A stretch of DNA of 64,000 bases from Unio delphinus (GCA_029339505.1 JAQISU010000096.1:4201501-4265500), one strand, 5' to 3'. Shown: positions 23,171-34,814, counted from the first letter of the stretch. Translations and numbers: made by a program. Notes: generated from the letters alone by a model not told the origin.

Positions 23171-24692
23171 CACACAAAAATTGATCCTGCTTCAAGATCT
23201 TAGAGCACAATTCAATAATTTCTATGTAAGATCAAAAAGCCCTTTACTTGACCTAGGCTGCAAAAAGCATTTTCTATATTAAAACATATAACTTAATGGA
23301 AACTTCCAGTCTAAAAGAATTTGTTACTAAAATGAAGATATAGGATGTGGTAAACATCAGGTAGACTATGCATTTGTATGGGGAAATTCTAGTAACCATA
23401 ACCCAGATCCAAATAAATATGTTTATTTCTATTGGTAATGATCCTAATATTAACCCACTCTCCTATAAAAGATATTAGCTGTGTATTGTCTGTTTACAAA
23501 TAAAAACCACCACTGTGTTTCTAGTCAGAAAAACATGAACTTGATTTTGGACAAGGCCAAGGCCAAAATACAAAGCATGTAATGAAAAAAATAACTAACA
23601 AACAATGAAAATTAAATATACATAGCATCATCTGTGTGTGTGTGTGTGTGTGTGCTTATACTTATGTATGCATTGATGTAAATATGAATGAATGTATAGA
23701 TGCAGTCAGTGATGAAATTTCATGTGTTCTGCTCACATACACATACATACAAACCCAATAAATTTCTTGTGAACACACACATAATCATACTTGCACCCAT
23801 TCATCATTGCATTATTCATTGCCACTTAGAATCAATTCAGTGTAGCTTCCTCAAATCCAACAATAAGATATAAGTAACTGATAACTCTGAGATACATCTC
23901 TCTTTGCATGACTCATAGAAATAACAAGCATTACAGTAGCAAATATTTTTTTAGCTGATTTTTCTAACATAGTTTTAACATGATACAAAGGTAAACAGTC
24001 AGATAAACATGAGGCGAGCATTCTAGCCTCCCAGTAAAATCTCCAAGAAGACAATTTCTTCTTGTTCCAGAAAATTCTGTGAACTTTCAGAATCCAAAAG
24101 ATTTGCAACAACTTCTTCAGTCTTTCTTACCTCCAGCACCTTTGGACAGTGCCGAAGTCCAACATTCTGCAATGAATGAGTTTACTACAGTTGTACTTTC
24201 CATTTTGAGGTGTTACATGTAATTTTAGCAATAACCTTAGCACTCAGGAAAGATCGCGCTAATCCTTATATATTTCTGAAGCCATAAGAGGCATGTAAAT
24301 GATTTTGAATCTTGTCAACTTGTGTCTGGGTTGGCTGTCAGGACTCTTGTCTCCATTTTGAATCCTCACACTTGTATACTGCTGACTTTATTGTATTTCT
24401 CCATAACAGGGCATCGTCTCTTTTTCTAAGCATTCTCTATAGACATTACTTTTATGTCCCAGCGAAATCAACTAACATCCATTCACCACATCAAATCACA
24501 TTGATCACACTCTGTTTCCGCTATGTAGATTTTGAAGGACTCGTTAAATTTTGTATGAAGTCTACATTATGATGGTCCAGTTTTATTTTCACTGTTTTCT
24601 GGCATCAAGATCATATGTGTAAGTGTAAATTTGTTGAACCTGAATGTTAACTCTGTGTTGCCTCTATCCTTTTTTGTGTTTTTCTTTTGCAG
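23171..24692. other. 1.5 kb without recognised gene
   Basis: Contains a (GT)n run at about 23634-23655. A minus-strand frame at 23851-24111 and a plus-strand frame at 24312-24572 have no domain or splice support. It would be intron if 21390 and 24693 belong together. Confidence 0.45.
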
Positions 24693-24737
24693 AGCAGTTA
24701 TGAAACAATTAAATCAACAGTAAGAGAGGACAAGTGA
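24693..24737 (+). CDS. Candidate terminal coding exon (tyrosine motif, stop)
   Basis: The acceptor TTTTTCTTTTGCAG is excellent. Read in phase 0, as the 21565 donor requires, the exon encodes SSYETIKSTVREDK and then TGA at 24735-24737. SYETI gives a second Y-x-x-I motif after VDYPTV. Two donors exist: ACA|GTAAGA at 24720, which would make a 27-nt in-frame exon, and CAG|GTAAGA at 24758, which would put an intron in the 3' UTR. If the other frames were used this would be a UTR exon. The splice site is convincing; the reading is tentative. Confidence 0.4.
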   Translation, partial: SSYETIKSTVREDK

Positions 24738-24760
24738 GGGCACCAGTTGATCTTCAGGTA

Positions 24761-24762
<2 letters not shown>

Positions 24763-24821
<59 letters not shown>
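24763..24821. repeat. (TA)n microsatellite directly after a splice donor
   Basis: About 29 TA units begin five bases after the GT at 24758. Confidence 0.97.
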
Positions 24822-24824
<3 letters not shown>

Positions 24825-24984
24825 TGTGTTAATTTCTAGCTCTGCTGGTCACAATCCAGAAAAGCTCATGTGATGGCCATTTGTTTGTTATCCATTGTCC
24901 AGCATCCAATGTCCATCTGTCCATTAGCACAAGTTCATTTTCAGTACTCCTTCTAAATTATTTGGAATATTGCCATGAAAGTTT

Positions 24985-25165
24985 CAACAGTCATCCCAAG
25001 TTCAAGTTGGTTCTAATGAAAATAATGCAGCTCAGACACCAAGCATGGCTGTCACAACAGCCATCTTAAAAACCTTGTTACAGTATTGTTATTTCACTGA
25101 AATGATGGCCATATCAACATAAGAGTTTTCATTGAAAAATTTCTTAAGATGTTAAGGTGGTACTA
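24985..25165 (+). repeat. Repeat family R4 unit (GCCATCTT...CTTGTTA type)
   Basis: Contains GTTGGTTCTAATGAAAATAA, ACAGCCATCTTAAAAACCTT and AGAGTTTTCATTGAAAAATT, matching the units at 28545-29175, 32790-33150 and 55675-55850. Confidence 0.65.
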
Positions 25166-25535
25166 GATGGAATAAGTACTGACTTGGCAAAGTTCAAAAC
25201 TCAGATACCAGATATCTTCCATGTTTTCAAAATATATTTACTAAATATTTAAATCTTCAGTAAGTGCTTTCATATTTAGAGTTATTGTTGGTTTCTTTTC
25301 GTTTTTAAAGTTAAAATGAACTCTACTGTGCACACAGCAAATAATACTATGAATCAAATCTAGTGGTTTTGTTAAAAATGCACATATGTTGATACCTAAT
25401 TCCTTCTTAGCTTCACAAATAACTTAATATTTAATAAAGTTAAAATAATTAATACTCAGTAAAATTCTATACAAATCAGTCAAGTTTTCACGCATCTGCG
25501 AAAAGTGAAAGCTGATTTAAAGGGACTCGGATGAC

Positions 25536-26245
25536 TAGTGTTGTTCCGATTATCGATTATAATCGATCATCAGTTGGTTGAGCAAACCAATAAGGTAATC
25601 GATTGTGAAACTCCATAATCGATTGTGTGTAAAGGGAGACTACTTTTTAGGTGTATGCAAAACACAAAGGTTAGTAAAACTCTCAGCCACTAAAGTTGAC
25701 CTGAAATTTATTAATCTCTTCACAACTACAAATAAAAACCTTACGATTCTTAATTAGGAACATATAGTTATTATTACATGGTCAAGTTGTTAAATTGTTG
25801 AGTTAATAAATTTAAACACATTTTGCTGATTTGTTGCAGTTAAATTGCAACATTTTTTTGTAGTATTTATAAACAATGACAAACAAGAAAATCATGTCCT
25901 GCAATACTTTAAGTTACAGACATATCACATATAAACAAAAGAATTTCAGGAGATTGTAGCAGTATTTCAGTTGCATATAACTGATCAGCCATAAAAAGTT
26001 GCATTCATTTAACAAAGTTGTAGAATAAAAGTAATACACGATGTAATGTTATTGTCATTTTAAAGAAAACATGTCATTAAAAGAGATTACTCCTGTACAT
26101 TTATAAACATATTGAACTCTTGATCAAAGATACAACTGTGTAACAAAAATTAAAATTTGCTCTTAGTAACCGATTATAATCGATGATCAGTTGGTTAAGG
26201 GGAACCGATTATCGATTATGAATTTCTGACCGATTCCCATCACTA
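25536..26245. mobile_element. hAT-type non-autonomous transposon, 710 bp, with 8-bp target duplication
   Basis: The ends are TAGTGTTG and CATCACTA (inverted TAGTGWTG). The target duplication CGGATGAC is perfect at 25528-25535 and 26246-26253. Near each end is a 26-bp direct repeat differing at one base (25554-25579 and 26171-26196) built on the palindrome ATCGATTATAATCGAT; further CGATTRTR words lie around 25598-25626 and 26206-26220. Such subterminal repeats are typical transposase-binding sites of hAT elements. The interior is AT-rich with no transposase frame. Confidence 0.92.
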
Positions 26246-26253
26246 CGGATGAC

Positions 26254-26513
26254 TACATACTGGAAAAAGACAAACATTTTTTTTCAGATTCAGTACTCAC
26301 TTGTACCAGTCTGTATGGATTCTGCTAGAGTAGACTAAATAAACATTTCTCTTTTTTTATGGAGGGAGTGAATCATGTATGTATTATACTTATTAATTTT
26401 TTGTTTTATTTCAACAACAAAAATTGATATTGGGAAGTCTGTTTCTGATTTGGTGATTTAAAGTGGCAGCTGCCATCATATTTCCAAGAATGTGTTACTA
26501 ATTGTCACTTTTA

Positions 26514-26553
<40 letters not shown>

Positions 26554-27833
26554 TAATAATAATAATAATAATAATAAAAATACTACTACTAATAATAATA
26601 ATAGTAATAATTATGAGGACTTTGTATAGAGCCTAATCTATAGAAGCTCTAAGCACTTTAAAATCTATAATGATATGACTACCAAAAAAAAATACCACAA
26701 AATTAGAAGAAGAAAAAAATGCTGATAATATTTAAGGTAGGTAACATTATTAAGTCTTTAAGTTTGTTCTTGCAGTCAAATAAGGTGAGCTTTAAGAGCA
26801 GTCTTGAAAAGGATTACTATGTCTTTGTGTTTTTAAATTTCAATGGGCTGGGCCCTGGTATGCAAAAGAACTTTGTACATATGACTTCATTTTCATAGTG
26901 TGAATAATGAGTATACAGTTATTTTGCTGGTGTAATTTAGCTATATCATGCAGTGGAAATATGAGCTAAGTGCATGTACCTTTCCCAAGAACAGTAGACA
27001 ATGGCTGGCTTGGTGTGATCCTTGGATCACAAGTTCAGTGCTCTATGAACTTAGCTACAACAGCTCTTTCATCCTATTTATAGCCATGTATAACCATTTA
27101 AATGTGTACATTTTGTCATGCAAGTAACTTGTAAAATTCGGAGAGTCACAATTTCTTTTAAAACCTTTTTATTAAGGGGTGGTTCGTCTGGGTTATTTGC
27201 AAAGGATAGACGTAGCCATATCCAGTGAGTGTTTGCAAAATATTTTCTGCAGATATATGTATTTGTAAATTTACACATATTTTCTCTGATCCAAATTTGT
27301 GTGGTTTATAAGCTACTAGCCAAATAAAATATTCCCCGAGTTTTCTTTTGTATTTAAATATATGACAGGCACTGATTATATTTTATGTCCTTCTTTTGTA
27401 TTCAAGCCCTAATCTAGAACTAGAATTTCAGGAGGACCCCCCACCCCCACTTTTGTAAAGTTTTGACCCAGTTGACTGTTATAATTATGTAGCTATTTTG
27501 TTCACCCCTCCCCTTGCAACAATGCCCTACATTTTGATGCCTGTTTCTACTTGGGTCAGCAATTATTCATACCAGGTGTCACATAATGTACATATAAAAC
27601 TGTTATTCAGACATTATTTTTATGTCCATGATCTGCACAAGTGGTTTTAAGTTTGGTGTGACCCCTGGGAAAGGGTATTGGGAGGGTTAGGAAGGCATTT
27701 AAAAATAAACAAATCACAAATAATTACTTCCTGTTGCAGATGAAAATTGAAATTGTCATGTGTCATCACAGAGCTTGGGTTCCATGCTTGCACAATCACA
27801 CAATTTTTAAAACACAAATAATTGTGTTGTAGA

Positions 27834-27914
<81 letters not shown>

Positions 27915-28544
27915 CTTTATTTAGAAAAGGTAACTCAGTTACAGAACTAATCTACATTTAGGCCTTCTATCTGTTTCATTATGCATTGAAAAATTCAGCT
28001 TTGAAAATGATGCCAAATTACAGAAAAGCAGTATTATTTTTTTTTGGTACTAGTGCTGTTCAATTTTTTTTTCTTTGTGTTGAAGATGGAAATTGAAATT
28101 TGCATGTGTCATCACAGGGCTTGTGTTCAATGCTTGCACATTCAAAAAATGGGAATTAAGTGTGAGAAATGTGTTTGTGGTGGACGTCTCAAAAATCTTA
28201 TTATGAATAATCCTTCAGAGTAGATGGTTGAATCTAAACGGTAATTACACATGTAGTGTCTACAGGTACTTGATACAATGATACTGATCATAGCGGCCAA
28301 ATTCTTGTATTGCTATGTGTTATAAACCAGGGTTCTCCAATTTAAGCCACTCTGACGGCTGCATGATGGCATTTTCAATAATCCAAGGGGTGCATCACCT
28401 TTGTTAACTCTCATGATACCTTGTTAAATGCCAATCATTTTGTGAGCCACAGGATACAGCTTGATAGGCAGCGTGTTTGAGACACCCTCCCCCGATCTAA
28501 ACGGATCGCAGTGCAGGGTTGTCACCAAAAGTCATCTTTGCTTA
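26254..28544. other. 2.3 kb without gene; two trinucleotide microsatellites
   Basis: (AAT)n lies at 26518-26577, extended by ACT/AAT variants to about 26608. (ACT)13(AAT)13 lies at 27835-27911. A C-rich patch (27440-27451) and a degenerate CAGGGTTCTCCAAT-like start near 28328 are the only other marks. No exon is supported. Confidence 0.6.
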
Positions 28545-29175
28545 GTGGAATGTAAATTAAAAAGGTTCTGATTTGACATCCAGTATAGCCAGCATAGTGG
28601 CCATCTTGAAAATATTGTTATAGCTGCTCTTTATAAGCAGATTATAGACATTGGCTTTTCACAATAAGACTTCTTATTATGTCTGGTTGGTCCTAAATAA
28701 AAACTGCTGTTCATACTTCTAACATGATTGCCATGATGGCTATTTTGAAAATCATGTTATCAGTTGGTCTCGTTAAGGGTTGGTCAATTTGACATGCAGT
28801 TTTCAATAAATTGCATCTTACGTTATGTAGTTGGTTCCAAATGAAAATGATGATGATATTACTTCTCCTAATTTGACAAATATTGTGGAAGCTACCTCTC
28901 CATATTGGATGGCTATACCAAGATTGATAAAAATTAAAAACTACAGCTATATAACCCTTTCTGTGTTATAATGATGCAGATACAACCTTCAAAATGGCTG
29001 CCTTGGTAGCCGTCTTGAATATCTTTAAATAGCTACATTTTTTAATGGTAGCTTTTATACAGGTTTGTGCTCAGATATAATCTGAGAGGAATCATTTATA
29101 GCTAGTTGTAATGAAAATGATATGCATCCAAGATGGTATCATAACCGTCTTGAAAATCTTATTATCATTGGTTTT
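28545..29175 (+). repeat. Repeat family R4, several consecutive units
   Basis: Four or so degenerate units carry GTGGCCATCTTGAAAATATT, ATTGCCATGATGGCTATTTT, AATGGCTGCCTTGGTAGCCG and AACCGTCTTGAAAATCTTAT, each preceded by a GACTTCTTATTATGTCTGG- or GTAGTTGGTTCCAAATGAAA-like block. Unit spacing is irregular, about 130-200 bases. Confidence 0.7.
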
Positions 29176-30934
29176 AAGATGCTGAACATAAAATTGTCTT
29201 GTATCACTTTAAAATTACTTTCTTTCTATATATAATATTTATATATATTTGTTTTTAAAAATACTAACACATGGGCCCCCTGTAAATGCGAGCCTGATTC
29301 CAAACTGGTCTAATTGGCCTAAGGCAGGCCCTGTATACAAGTGAATTTTGAGCAGAATTTATATTTAGTTTAATTTCAGTGAACATGTTTATGCTCTTTA
29401 TCATCAGGTCTTTATTCTGACAGATTTTAAGGTCGAAGGTCTAAAATGAGGTTTTTTGTACAGGATTACCTTGAATGATACCACTTCAATAACTTCGTTG
29501 TTTGTTTCCAAATAGATAATACCTTTAGATTGAACCAAAATTAGCATGTGTGACATTCAGATACAAGTGTAGCAGTCATTGATTAATGATATCATGTTCA
29601 AAGGTGAACATATTAACTCAAATGTAAGACAAAATTTTTTTCTTTCCTAATTTGGTATGTTGGAGTTTCTCAGAATTGTCAATACCATTTTAATACTAAG
29701 CAGTTCAAATGAAGAAATGATCTTGTCTTGGATTCCTGGAATTCGTTTTGTCATCGATCTGTTGAACAGTACTCCCTTTGAGGGGCTCTTATTTCAGTGT
29801 ACATGTAGAAACATCATCTAGAACAAGGCCAGTGTTTAATTGTTACTAGTTATTTTTGTTATATTAGATGTTTAATAATGCTTAATTAAAACCAATGGAA
29901 AACAAAGTAAGCAAACTCTTTTTTACAAGAAGGTAATGCTATGCCATTTTCGGAAAGAAAGTAGAGAAACTGCCTGGAAATTTTAAGATGATTTAAATGA
30001 ATTGCTTGATAATTTATGCCATGTAAGTATACGGGAATTGATTTTTCAGCTTGTCTGGCAGTAATGTCTAATCAGCTTATAGTATGGGCAATCATTAGTT
30101 GTATTTAATCCAGTTTTTACAAAACATGGAATATGGGTTTGCATCATCAGTATGTTTGATAAGCTTGAATAACAATGAGATCTAGCCAGTAAGCCATTTT
30201 TTAAAATCCAATTTTGATCTTTGATTGAATGTGAACTTGAATCATCAAGCTATTGTTACAAAATGCAATGAACATTTTGTTCATCTTTGAAAAGGAACCT
30301 TCCCCCAATATTGGAGGCTTGATGCTGTAGCAGCATCATTCACTGGTTAATTGTAGATGTGACTTTTTTGTCTCAGACACAAGTCTAGCTATATCATCAG
30401 TCACTATCTGTCCAAAACAGATTTGTCATGTATTGTTATTTCCACTTAAACTCTAAGTAGTCTCACTGGGAAAACACTAATCAAACAATAGCATGTTATA
30501 AACTGTCAGTCATTGACTTTAATGTTTAGGTCAAAACCTTTGTAATAATATTCAATAAAAAGTCTGGCTTTAATAAAATTTGTGTTGTGTTGTCAGAGAC
30601 TCTTCCAAAATAATGTTTGTTCAAAATTATCTGATTGAGTACCACAGCTACAGCAGAGCTCTGGCCCGGACATTTTCTAAAAGTAAACACTAGGTATTTG
30701 ATAATAAGCACAACACACACACACAATAAAAAATATTGGAAAATACCTAGCATGCAAATTCTTTGTTGAATGAGGTTTCACTAAAAGGCTTATTATATGT
30801 TGTGCTGGGCATATATTAAATTATTGACTATCTGATAGCTGTTATGACTTCATGATCTTAAAACAAAATAAAAGAAAAATCAAAATCAAAAATTTTAGAA
30901 AATTCAGCAAATAATTTATTTCTCGAGAATACAA
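29176..30934. other. 1.8 kb without recognised gene
   Basis: AT-rich, no repeat or domain recognised. The minus-strand frame at 30526-30753 has no features beyond hydrophobic T-rich translation. Confidence 0.5.
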
Positions 30935-31310
30935 AAGAAAATATTAAACAGGAAATTTACAGTATTGTGAATTAAACCCCAATTATCCTAAAAGTTTATC
31001 ACAGTTACAAAAGTATAGCATGTTCCAAATGAATTCTAGTTCTTGAATGAGCTGATAGCCTTGGATGAGCTGATGTGCCAACAGTCTTGATGTATCACAG
31101 TGATATAATCCAGAATGTTCTTGAATGAATTCATAATAATCCCAAATACTGATTTAGTCTAGAATGTCAATGACCACTTTGTAATTCCAAGGAGTAATTT
31201 TTAAATAAATGATTCCTCACAGATTATATTGGGCACATTTAACAATGATTTTTTTTTAGTCTTAACTTAAAGTAGGAATGAATAATTATGTTGATTTCAA
31301 ACTGATATAC
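30935..31310 (+). repeat. Dispersed repeat family R3, copy 3
   Basis: Best-preserved partner of 15828-16160, with TACAGTATTGTGAATTAAAC, ACAAAAGTATAGCATGTTCC, CTTGAATGAATTCATAATAA and CACTTTGTAATTCCAAGGAG. It ends about 110 bases before the LINE insertion. Confidence 0.7.
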
Positions 31311-31435
31311 ATATTGCTACATGATTTATGACACAATACAATGCACTGGACCTAGTTCATTTCCAGTGGAAGTTTCCATCAAATTTATAAACAATGCCAA
31401 GCCTGTTTACTTAAAATGTTAGCAAAGACCAGACA

Positions 31436-32539
31436 CCGTTGTACATCAACTTCATCGACTATGAGAAGGCGTTCGACAGCGTGGATCGAGAAACCCTCTG
31501 GAAACTCCTTCGGCACTACGGCATCCCAGCCAAGATGGTCAACCTAATCAGGAACTCCTACGGCGGCATGTCCTGCAGAGTTATCCATGGAGGGCAGCTC
31601 ACAGACAGCTTCCAGGTGCGAACTGGAGTCCGACAAGGATGCTTGTTATCACCGTTTCTCTTCCTCCTCGCCATCGACTGGATTATGAAGACGTCCACCA
31701 GCGAGCGCAGGAACGGAATTCAGTGGACTTTGTGGAGCCAGCTAGACGACTTGGATTTTGCCGACGACCTTGCACTCCTTTCACACAGCAAACAGCAGAT
31801 GCAAGAAAAGACAAACGTTGTGGCAGCCACGTCTTCACAAGTTGGCCTCAACATCCACAAGGACAAGACCAAGATCCTTAAGATCAACTCCACAAGTACC
31901 AAACCAGTCACCCTGAATGGAAGTCCCCTGGAAGAAGTGCAGTCCTTCACCTACCTGGGTAGCATCATTGACCAGCAGGGCGGTACAGACGCAGACGTCA
32001 AGGCAAGAATCGGCAAAGCAAGAGCCGCCTTCATCCAGCTCAAGAATATCTGGACCTCCAAAGAGCTGTCCTTGACCACCAAGATCCGACTGTTCAACTC
32101 CAACGTGAAGTCAGTCTTACTGTATGGAGCAGAGACCTGGAGGACGACCAAGACCACCATCAGGAAAGATCAGACCTTCATCAACAGCTGCCTCAGAAGT
32201 ATTCTCCGGATCCGCTGGCCCGACACCATCAGCAATGCCAATCTTTGGGAAAGGACCTTCTAACTTCCTGCTGAAGAAGAAATAAGGAAGAAGAGATGGG
32301 GCTGGATAGGGCACACCCTTCGAAAACCGCCAACCAGTATCACCAGGCAGGCGCTGAGGTGGAACCCACAAGGCAAGCGGAAGAGAGGCCGTCCAAGAAA
32401 CACCTGGCGACGCAACCTCCAGGCTGACACCACCAAGATGGGCTACACCTGGAACCAGCTAGAGAAAATGGCCCAGGACAGAGGACTCTGGAGATCTGTA
32501 GTTGGTGGCCCATACCCTGATAGGAGTGACGAGCAGTGA
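31436..32539 (+). pseudogene. LINE reverse transcriptase, C-terminal part, one internal stop
   Basis: The frame opens at the truncation point without a native start. Residues are numbered from the codon at 31436. FIDYEKAFDSVD (6-17) is the first catalytic block, RQGCLLSPFLF the next, and FADD (108-111) the catalytic Asp pair. FTYLGSIID and the basic G-K-A-R-A-A-F segment follow. At 32261 an in-frame TAA interrupts the frame, probably from CAA. The same frame then continues through [12 protein letters not shown] and [13 protein letters not shown] to TGA at 32537-32539. This C-terminal layout and wording are those I associate with RTE-type elements (flatworm SR2-like, also in molluscs and corals). 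The endonuclease and N-terminal parts are absent. Confidence 0.92.
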
Positions 32540-32552
32540 ATGAAAATGAATG
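31436..32552 (+). mobile_element. 5'-truncated non-LTR retrotransposon (LINE) with 12-bp target duplication
   Basis: A GC-rich block in AT-rich DNA, flanked by a perfect AAAGACCAGACA (31424-31435 and 32553-32564). The body is the 3' part of a reverse-transcriptase gene; the 3' end after the stop is a short TGAA-type repeat instead of a long poly(A). 5' truncation, a variable-length target duplication and a simple-repeat tail are what target-primed reverse transcription by RTE-like elements gives. The perfect duplication and a single nonsense change suggest a fairly recent insertion. Confidence 0.95.
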
Positions 32553-32564
32553 AAAGACCAGACA

Positions 32565-32789
32565 AAAATCAGGTAGACATAGAATTTCTAAGAAGAAAAG
32601 CAAGGCCTAGAACTCAAATACAAATAAACTTGTTTTTTTTTTTTTTAAACAAATGAACATAATCATAAAGTATGATCTGCAATTATGGAAAAAAGTTAGC
32701 TGGGAAATATATCTTTTTGCAAATGACCGTTGCCATATACAATCATAGACAAAGGTTAAGCGCATAATATAGATATAAATAGTACAACA
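32565..32789. other. AT-rich spacer
   Basis: Contains a T-run at about 32632-32646. Nothing else is recognised. Confidence 0.5.
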
Positions 32790-33150
32790 GATATGTTCAC
32801 AATGGTGGACATCATAAAGATCTTGTTACCAACACTTCTCAGGATTGGATGGTCTTATTGACATGGAGTTTTCATTGAAAGACTTCTTATGAAGTCGAGT
32901 TGATCACAAATAAAATTGTGTTCCTTGGGTGTCCGATATGGCAGAAGTGGTGGCCAGCTTTAAAATCTTGTTAATTGATGGATGGTCATATTTTAATGGT
33001 AGTTTCATAGAAGGACTTCTTATGGTGTCTGCATGGTCCTATATAATAATGGTGTCATCAATGGTGGCCATCTGAGAAATCTTATTTTCACTACATCTCA
33101 GTATGGGTTTCCACTAAAACATTTCTAATAATATGTAGGTGGTCCTAAAA
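32790..33150 (+). repeat. Repeat family R4, three tandem-like units
   Basis: The block GGAGTTTTCATTGAAAGACT near 32861, its variant TAGTTTCATAGAAGGACTTC near 33000 and GGGTTTCCACTAAAACATTT near 33104 give spacings of about 110-140. Between them are GGTGGACATCATAAAGATCT, GTGGCCAGCTTTAAAATCTT and GGTGGCCATCTGAGAAATCT. Confidence 0.7.
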
Positions 33151-33770
33151 TCTCATTAAAACTTCAGTATTAGAGACTCTTGCATATTAATGAGATAATC
33201 TTGCATCTGATTGGCTGAGGCTACTCTGATGGACTATTTAGTTATCACTCTAGATCTCAGTCAGGTTGGATAATAACTGAGAGACATATAATATTAATGA
33301 GGTGGCCAACATGAGGATGGGATAGATGTTACCAACTTGGTATGCTTATATCATGAAGATCTTGGAAAATTTGATATTGAGTGAATACTTGTATATTTTT
33401 TTTAGGTGGTTTTGCACCAGACTTGCTGATTTTATTATCATTCTGAAAACCACATTTCTGACCCCGTTTAAATCAATCTTGAGCATTTATCATGGATAAG
33501 TTTGGTAATGAGTGAAATCGATGTATATTAATAAGATGATCTTGCATCTGATTGTTTCAACTTTTTACCACTTTATACAGACCATTTTGCTGACCATTTT
33601 CAATAAAATCAAACTTCTAATAATGGCTTATATGATCTCAAATAAGTTTGATTAGGATCTCAAATAAGTTTGCTAATGTGTGAGATTCACATATATTAAT
33701 GAAGTGATCTTGCATCTTTTAGTTTATTTTGTTACCACTCTATGGAGACTGTATTTAAAAAAGATATTAA
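33151..33770 (+). repeat. Satellite-like tandem repeat R5, period about 172 bp
   Basis: TATTAATGAGATAATCTTGC (about 33185), TATTAATAAGATGATCTTGC (about 33529) and TATTAATGAAGTGATCTTGC (about 33701) each lead a unit that continues through TTACCACT(T/C)TA and GCTGAT/GCTGACC. Spacings are 344 (two units) and 172. The second unit is degenerate. The array is old. Confidence 0.65.
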
Positions 33771-34449
33771 ACATGGTAATTTGTTTCAGTGTCTGAATTA
33801 CACATGTAGTCCTTTTAATGTGCCAGCCTTCATTCACTCATTGAAACCCCGTATATTGTACAAAAGTCTATTCCTATTCAGATTTATTTAAATAATACAT
33901 GGTGCATTTGTCAGATTTCTTAGAGACTCCAGGTAAAAGTATATAATTATATGTTCATACATTTTAGTACAGTTTATATGTGGTGTTTTTACATTGTTGG
34001 ATTAATCTTTTCATGGAGATTAATTGAACTCAAAATTGCCTTTTTTTGTGCCTGCTATTGTTGCTGTATGTACACATTCATGGCATTCCTCCAAATATAC
34101 AGGTAAAAAAAGAAAACAATACAACTGTAAATTTGGAGATATTAATTTGGCAAATATTGTAAATTAGTCAAAAAAGTAAATACAAAAACATTAAAGTTCC
34201 CTGATAATGATTTAACCCAGATAATCTGAAGAGGCAAATAAATCAACAATTGGCAGAAAATGGTATTAGTACTAATCTCCTAAGCTTCTGGTGGTATGCC
34301 TGCAACACATATCAAACAAACATGTACATAACATTTAGCAGTTTCAACTTTCTTTATGATTGTTGGGGCAGTTCTTGCATGTGCTTTACTTCTAGTACAG
34401 TCTAACCTAAGTCCCTAATCTGTATCTGACAACATCAATTTCTATTTCA
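33771..34449. other. AT-rich DNA, nothing recognised
   Basis: No supported gene or repeat. Confidence 0.5.
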
Positions 34450-34814
34450 GGAAGCATGTATCTTAAACTTTTTCAGTGTGCCATTTACAATAAAACTATT
34501 GATGAGGAAATGGAAAAATATTTCCTTCCAACCAGTGTTTTGAACCTAAACTGCATTCCAGTCTACCCATATGAATCTGGCAGTTGTGGAAATCTTGGGT
34601 CTCTATTCATCCCTCTCTCTTTTTTAAAGGCTGTTTCTTTTCCAGTTACTATAGCATTGATGGACAGAAAGTAGACCAGTGGATAAACAAAATAGAAACT
34701 TCTGAAAAAATTACTTGGATGTATTTCACTTGCCATAATTCAATATATAAAATGTTGAGAGTTGTATTAATTTGCCTTCCAGGAGACTTTTATATGGACC
34801 TACAATCCGTTTCT
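34450..34814 (+). other. Weak exon candidates, unassigned
   Basis: CTATTTCAG at 34450 precedes an open frame from an ATG at 34456 to 34674 with several Cys. TTTCTTTTCCAG near 34645 precedes a second overlapping frame reading YYSIDGQKVDQWINKIET. Neither shows a family motif, the frames overlap, and open frames of this length are frequent in the window. Listed only because both acceptors are good. Confidence 0.15.

Noticed and set aside
28325..28490. hAT-like element starting CAGGGTTCTCCAAT
   Set aside because: No convincing inverted end or target duplication; only the start looks hAT-like.
31720..32603. Minus-strand open frames over the LINE
   Set aside because: They are shadows of the GC-rich reverse-transcriptase frame on +.
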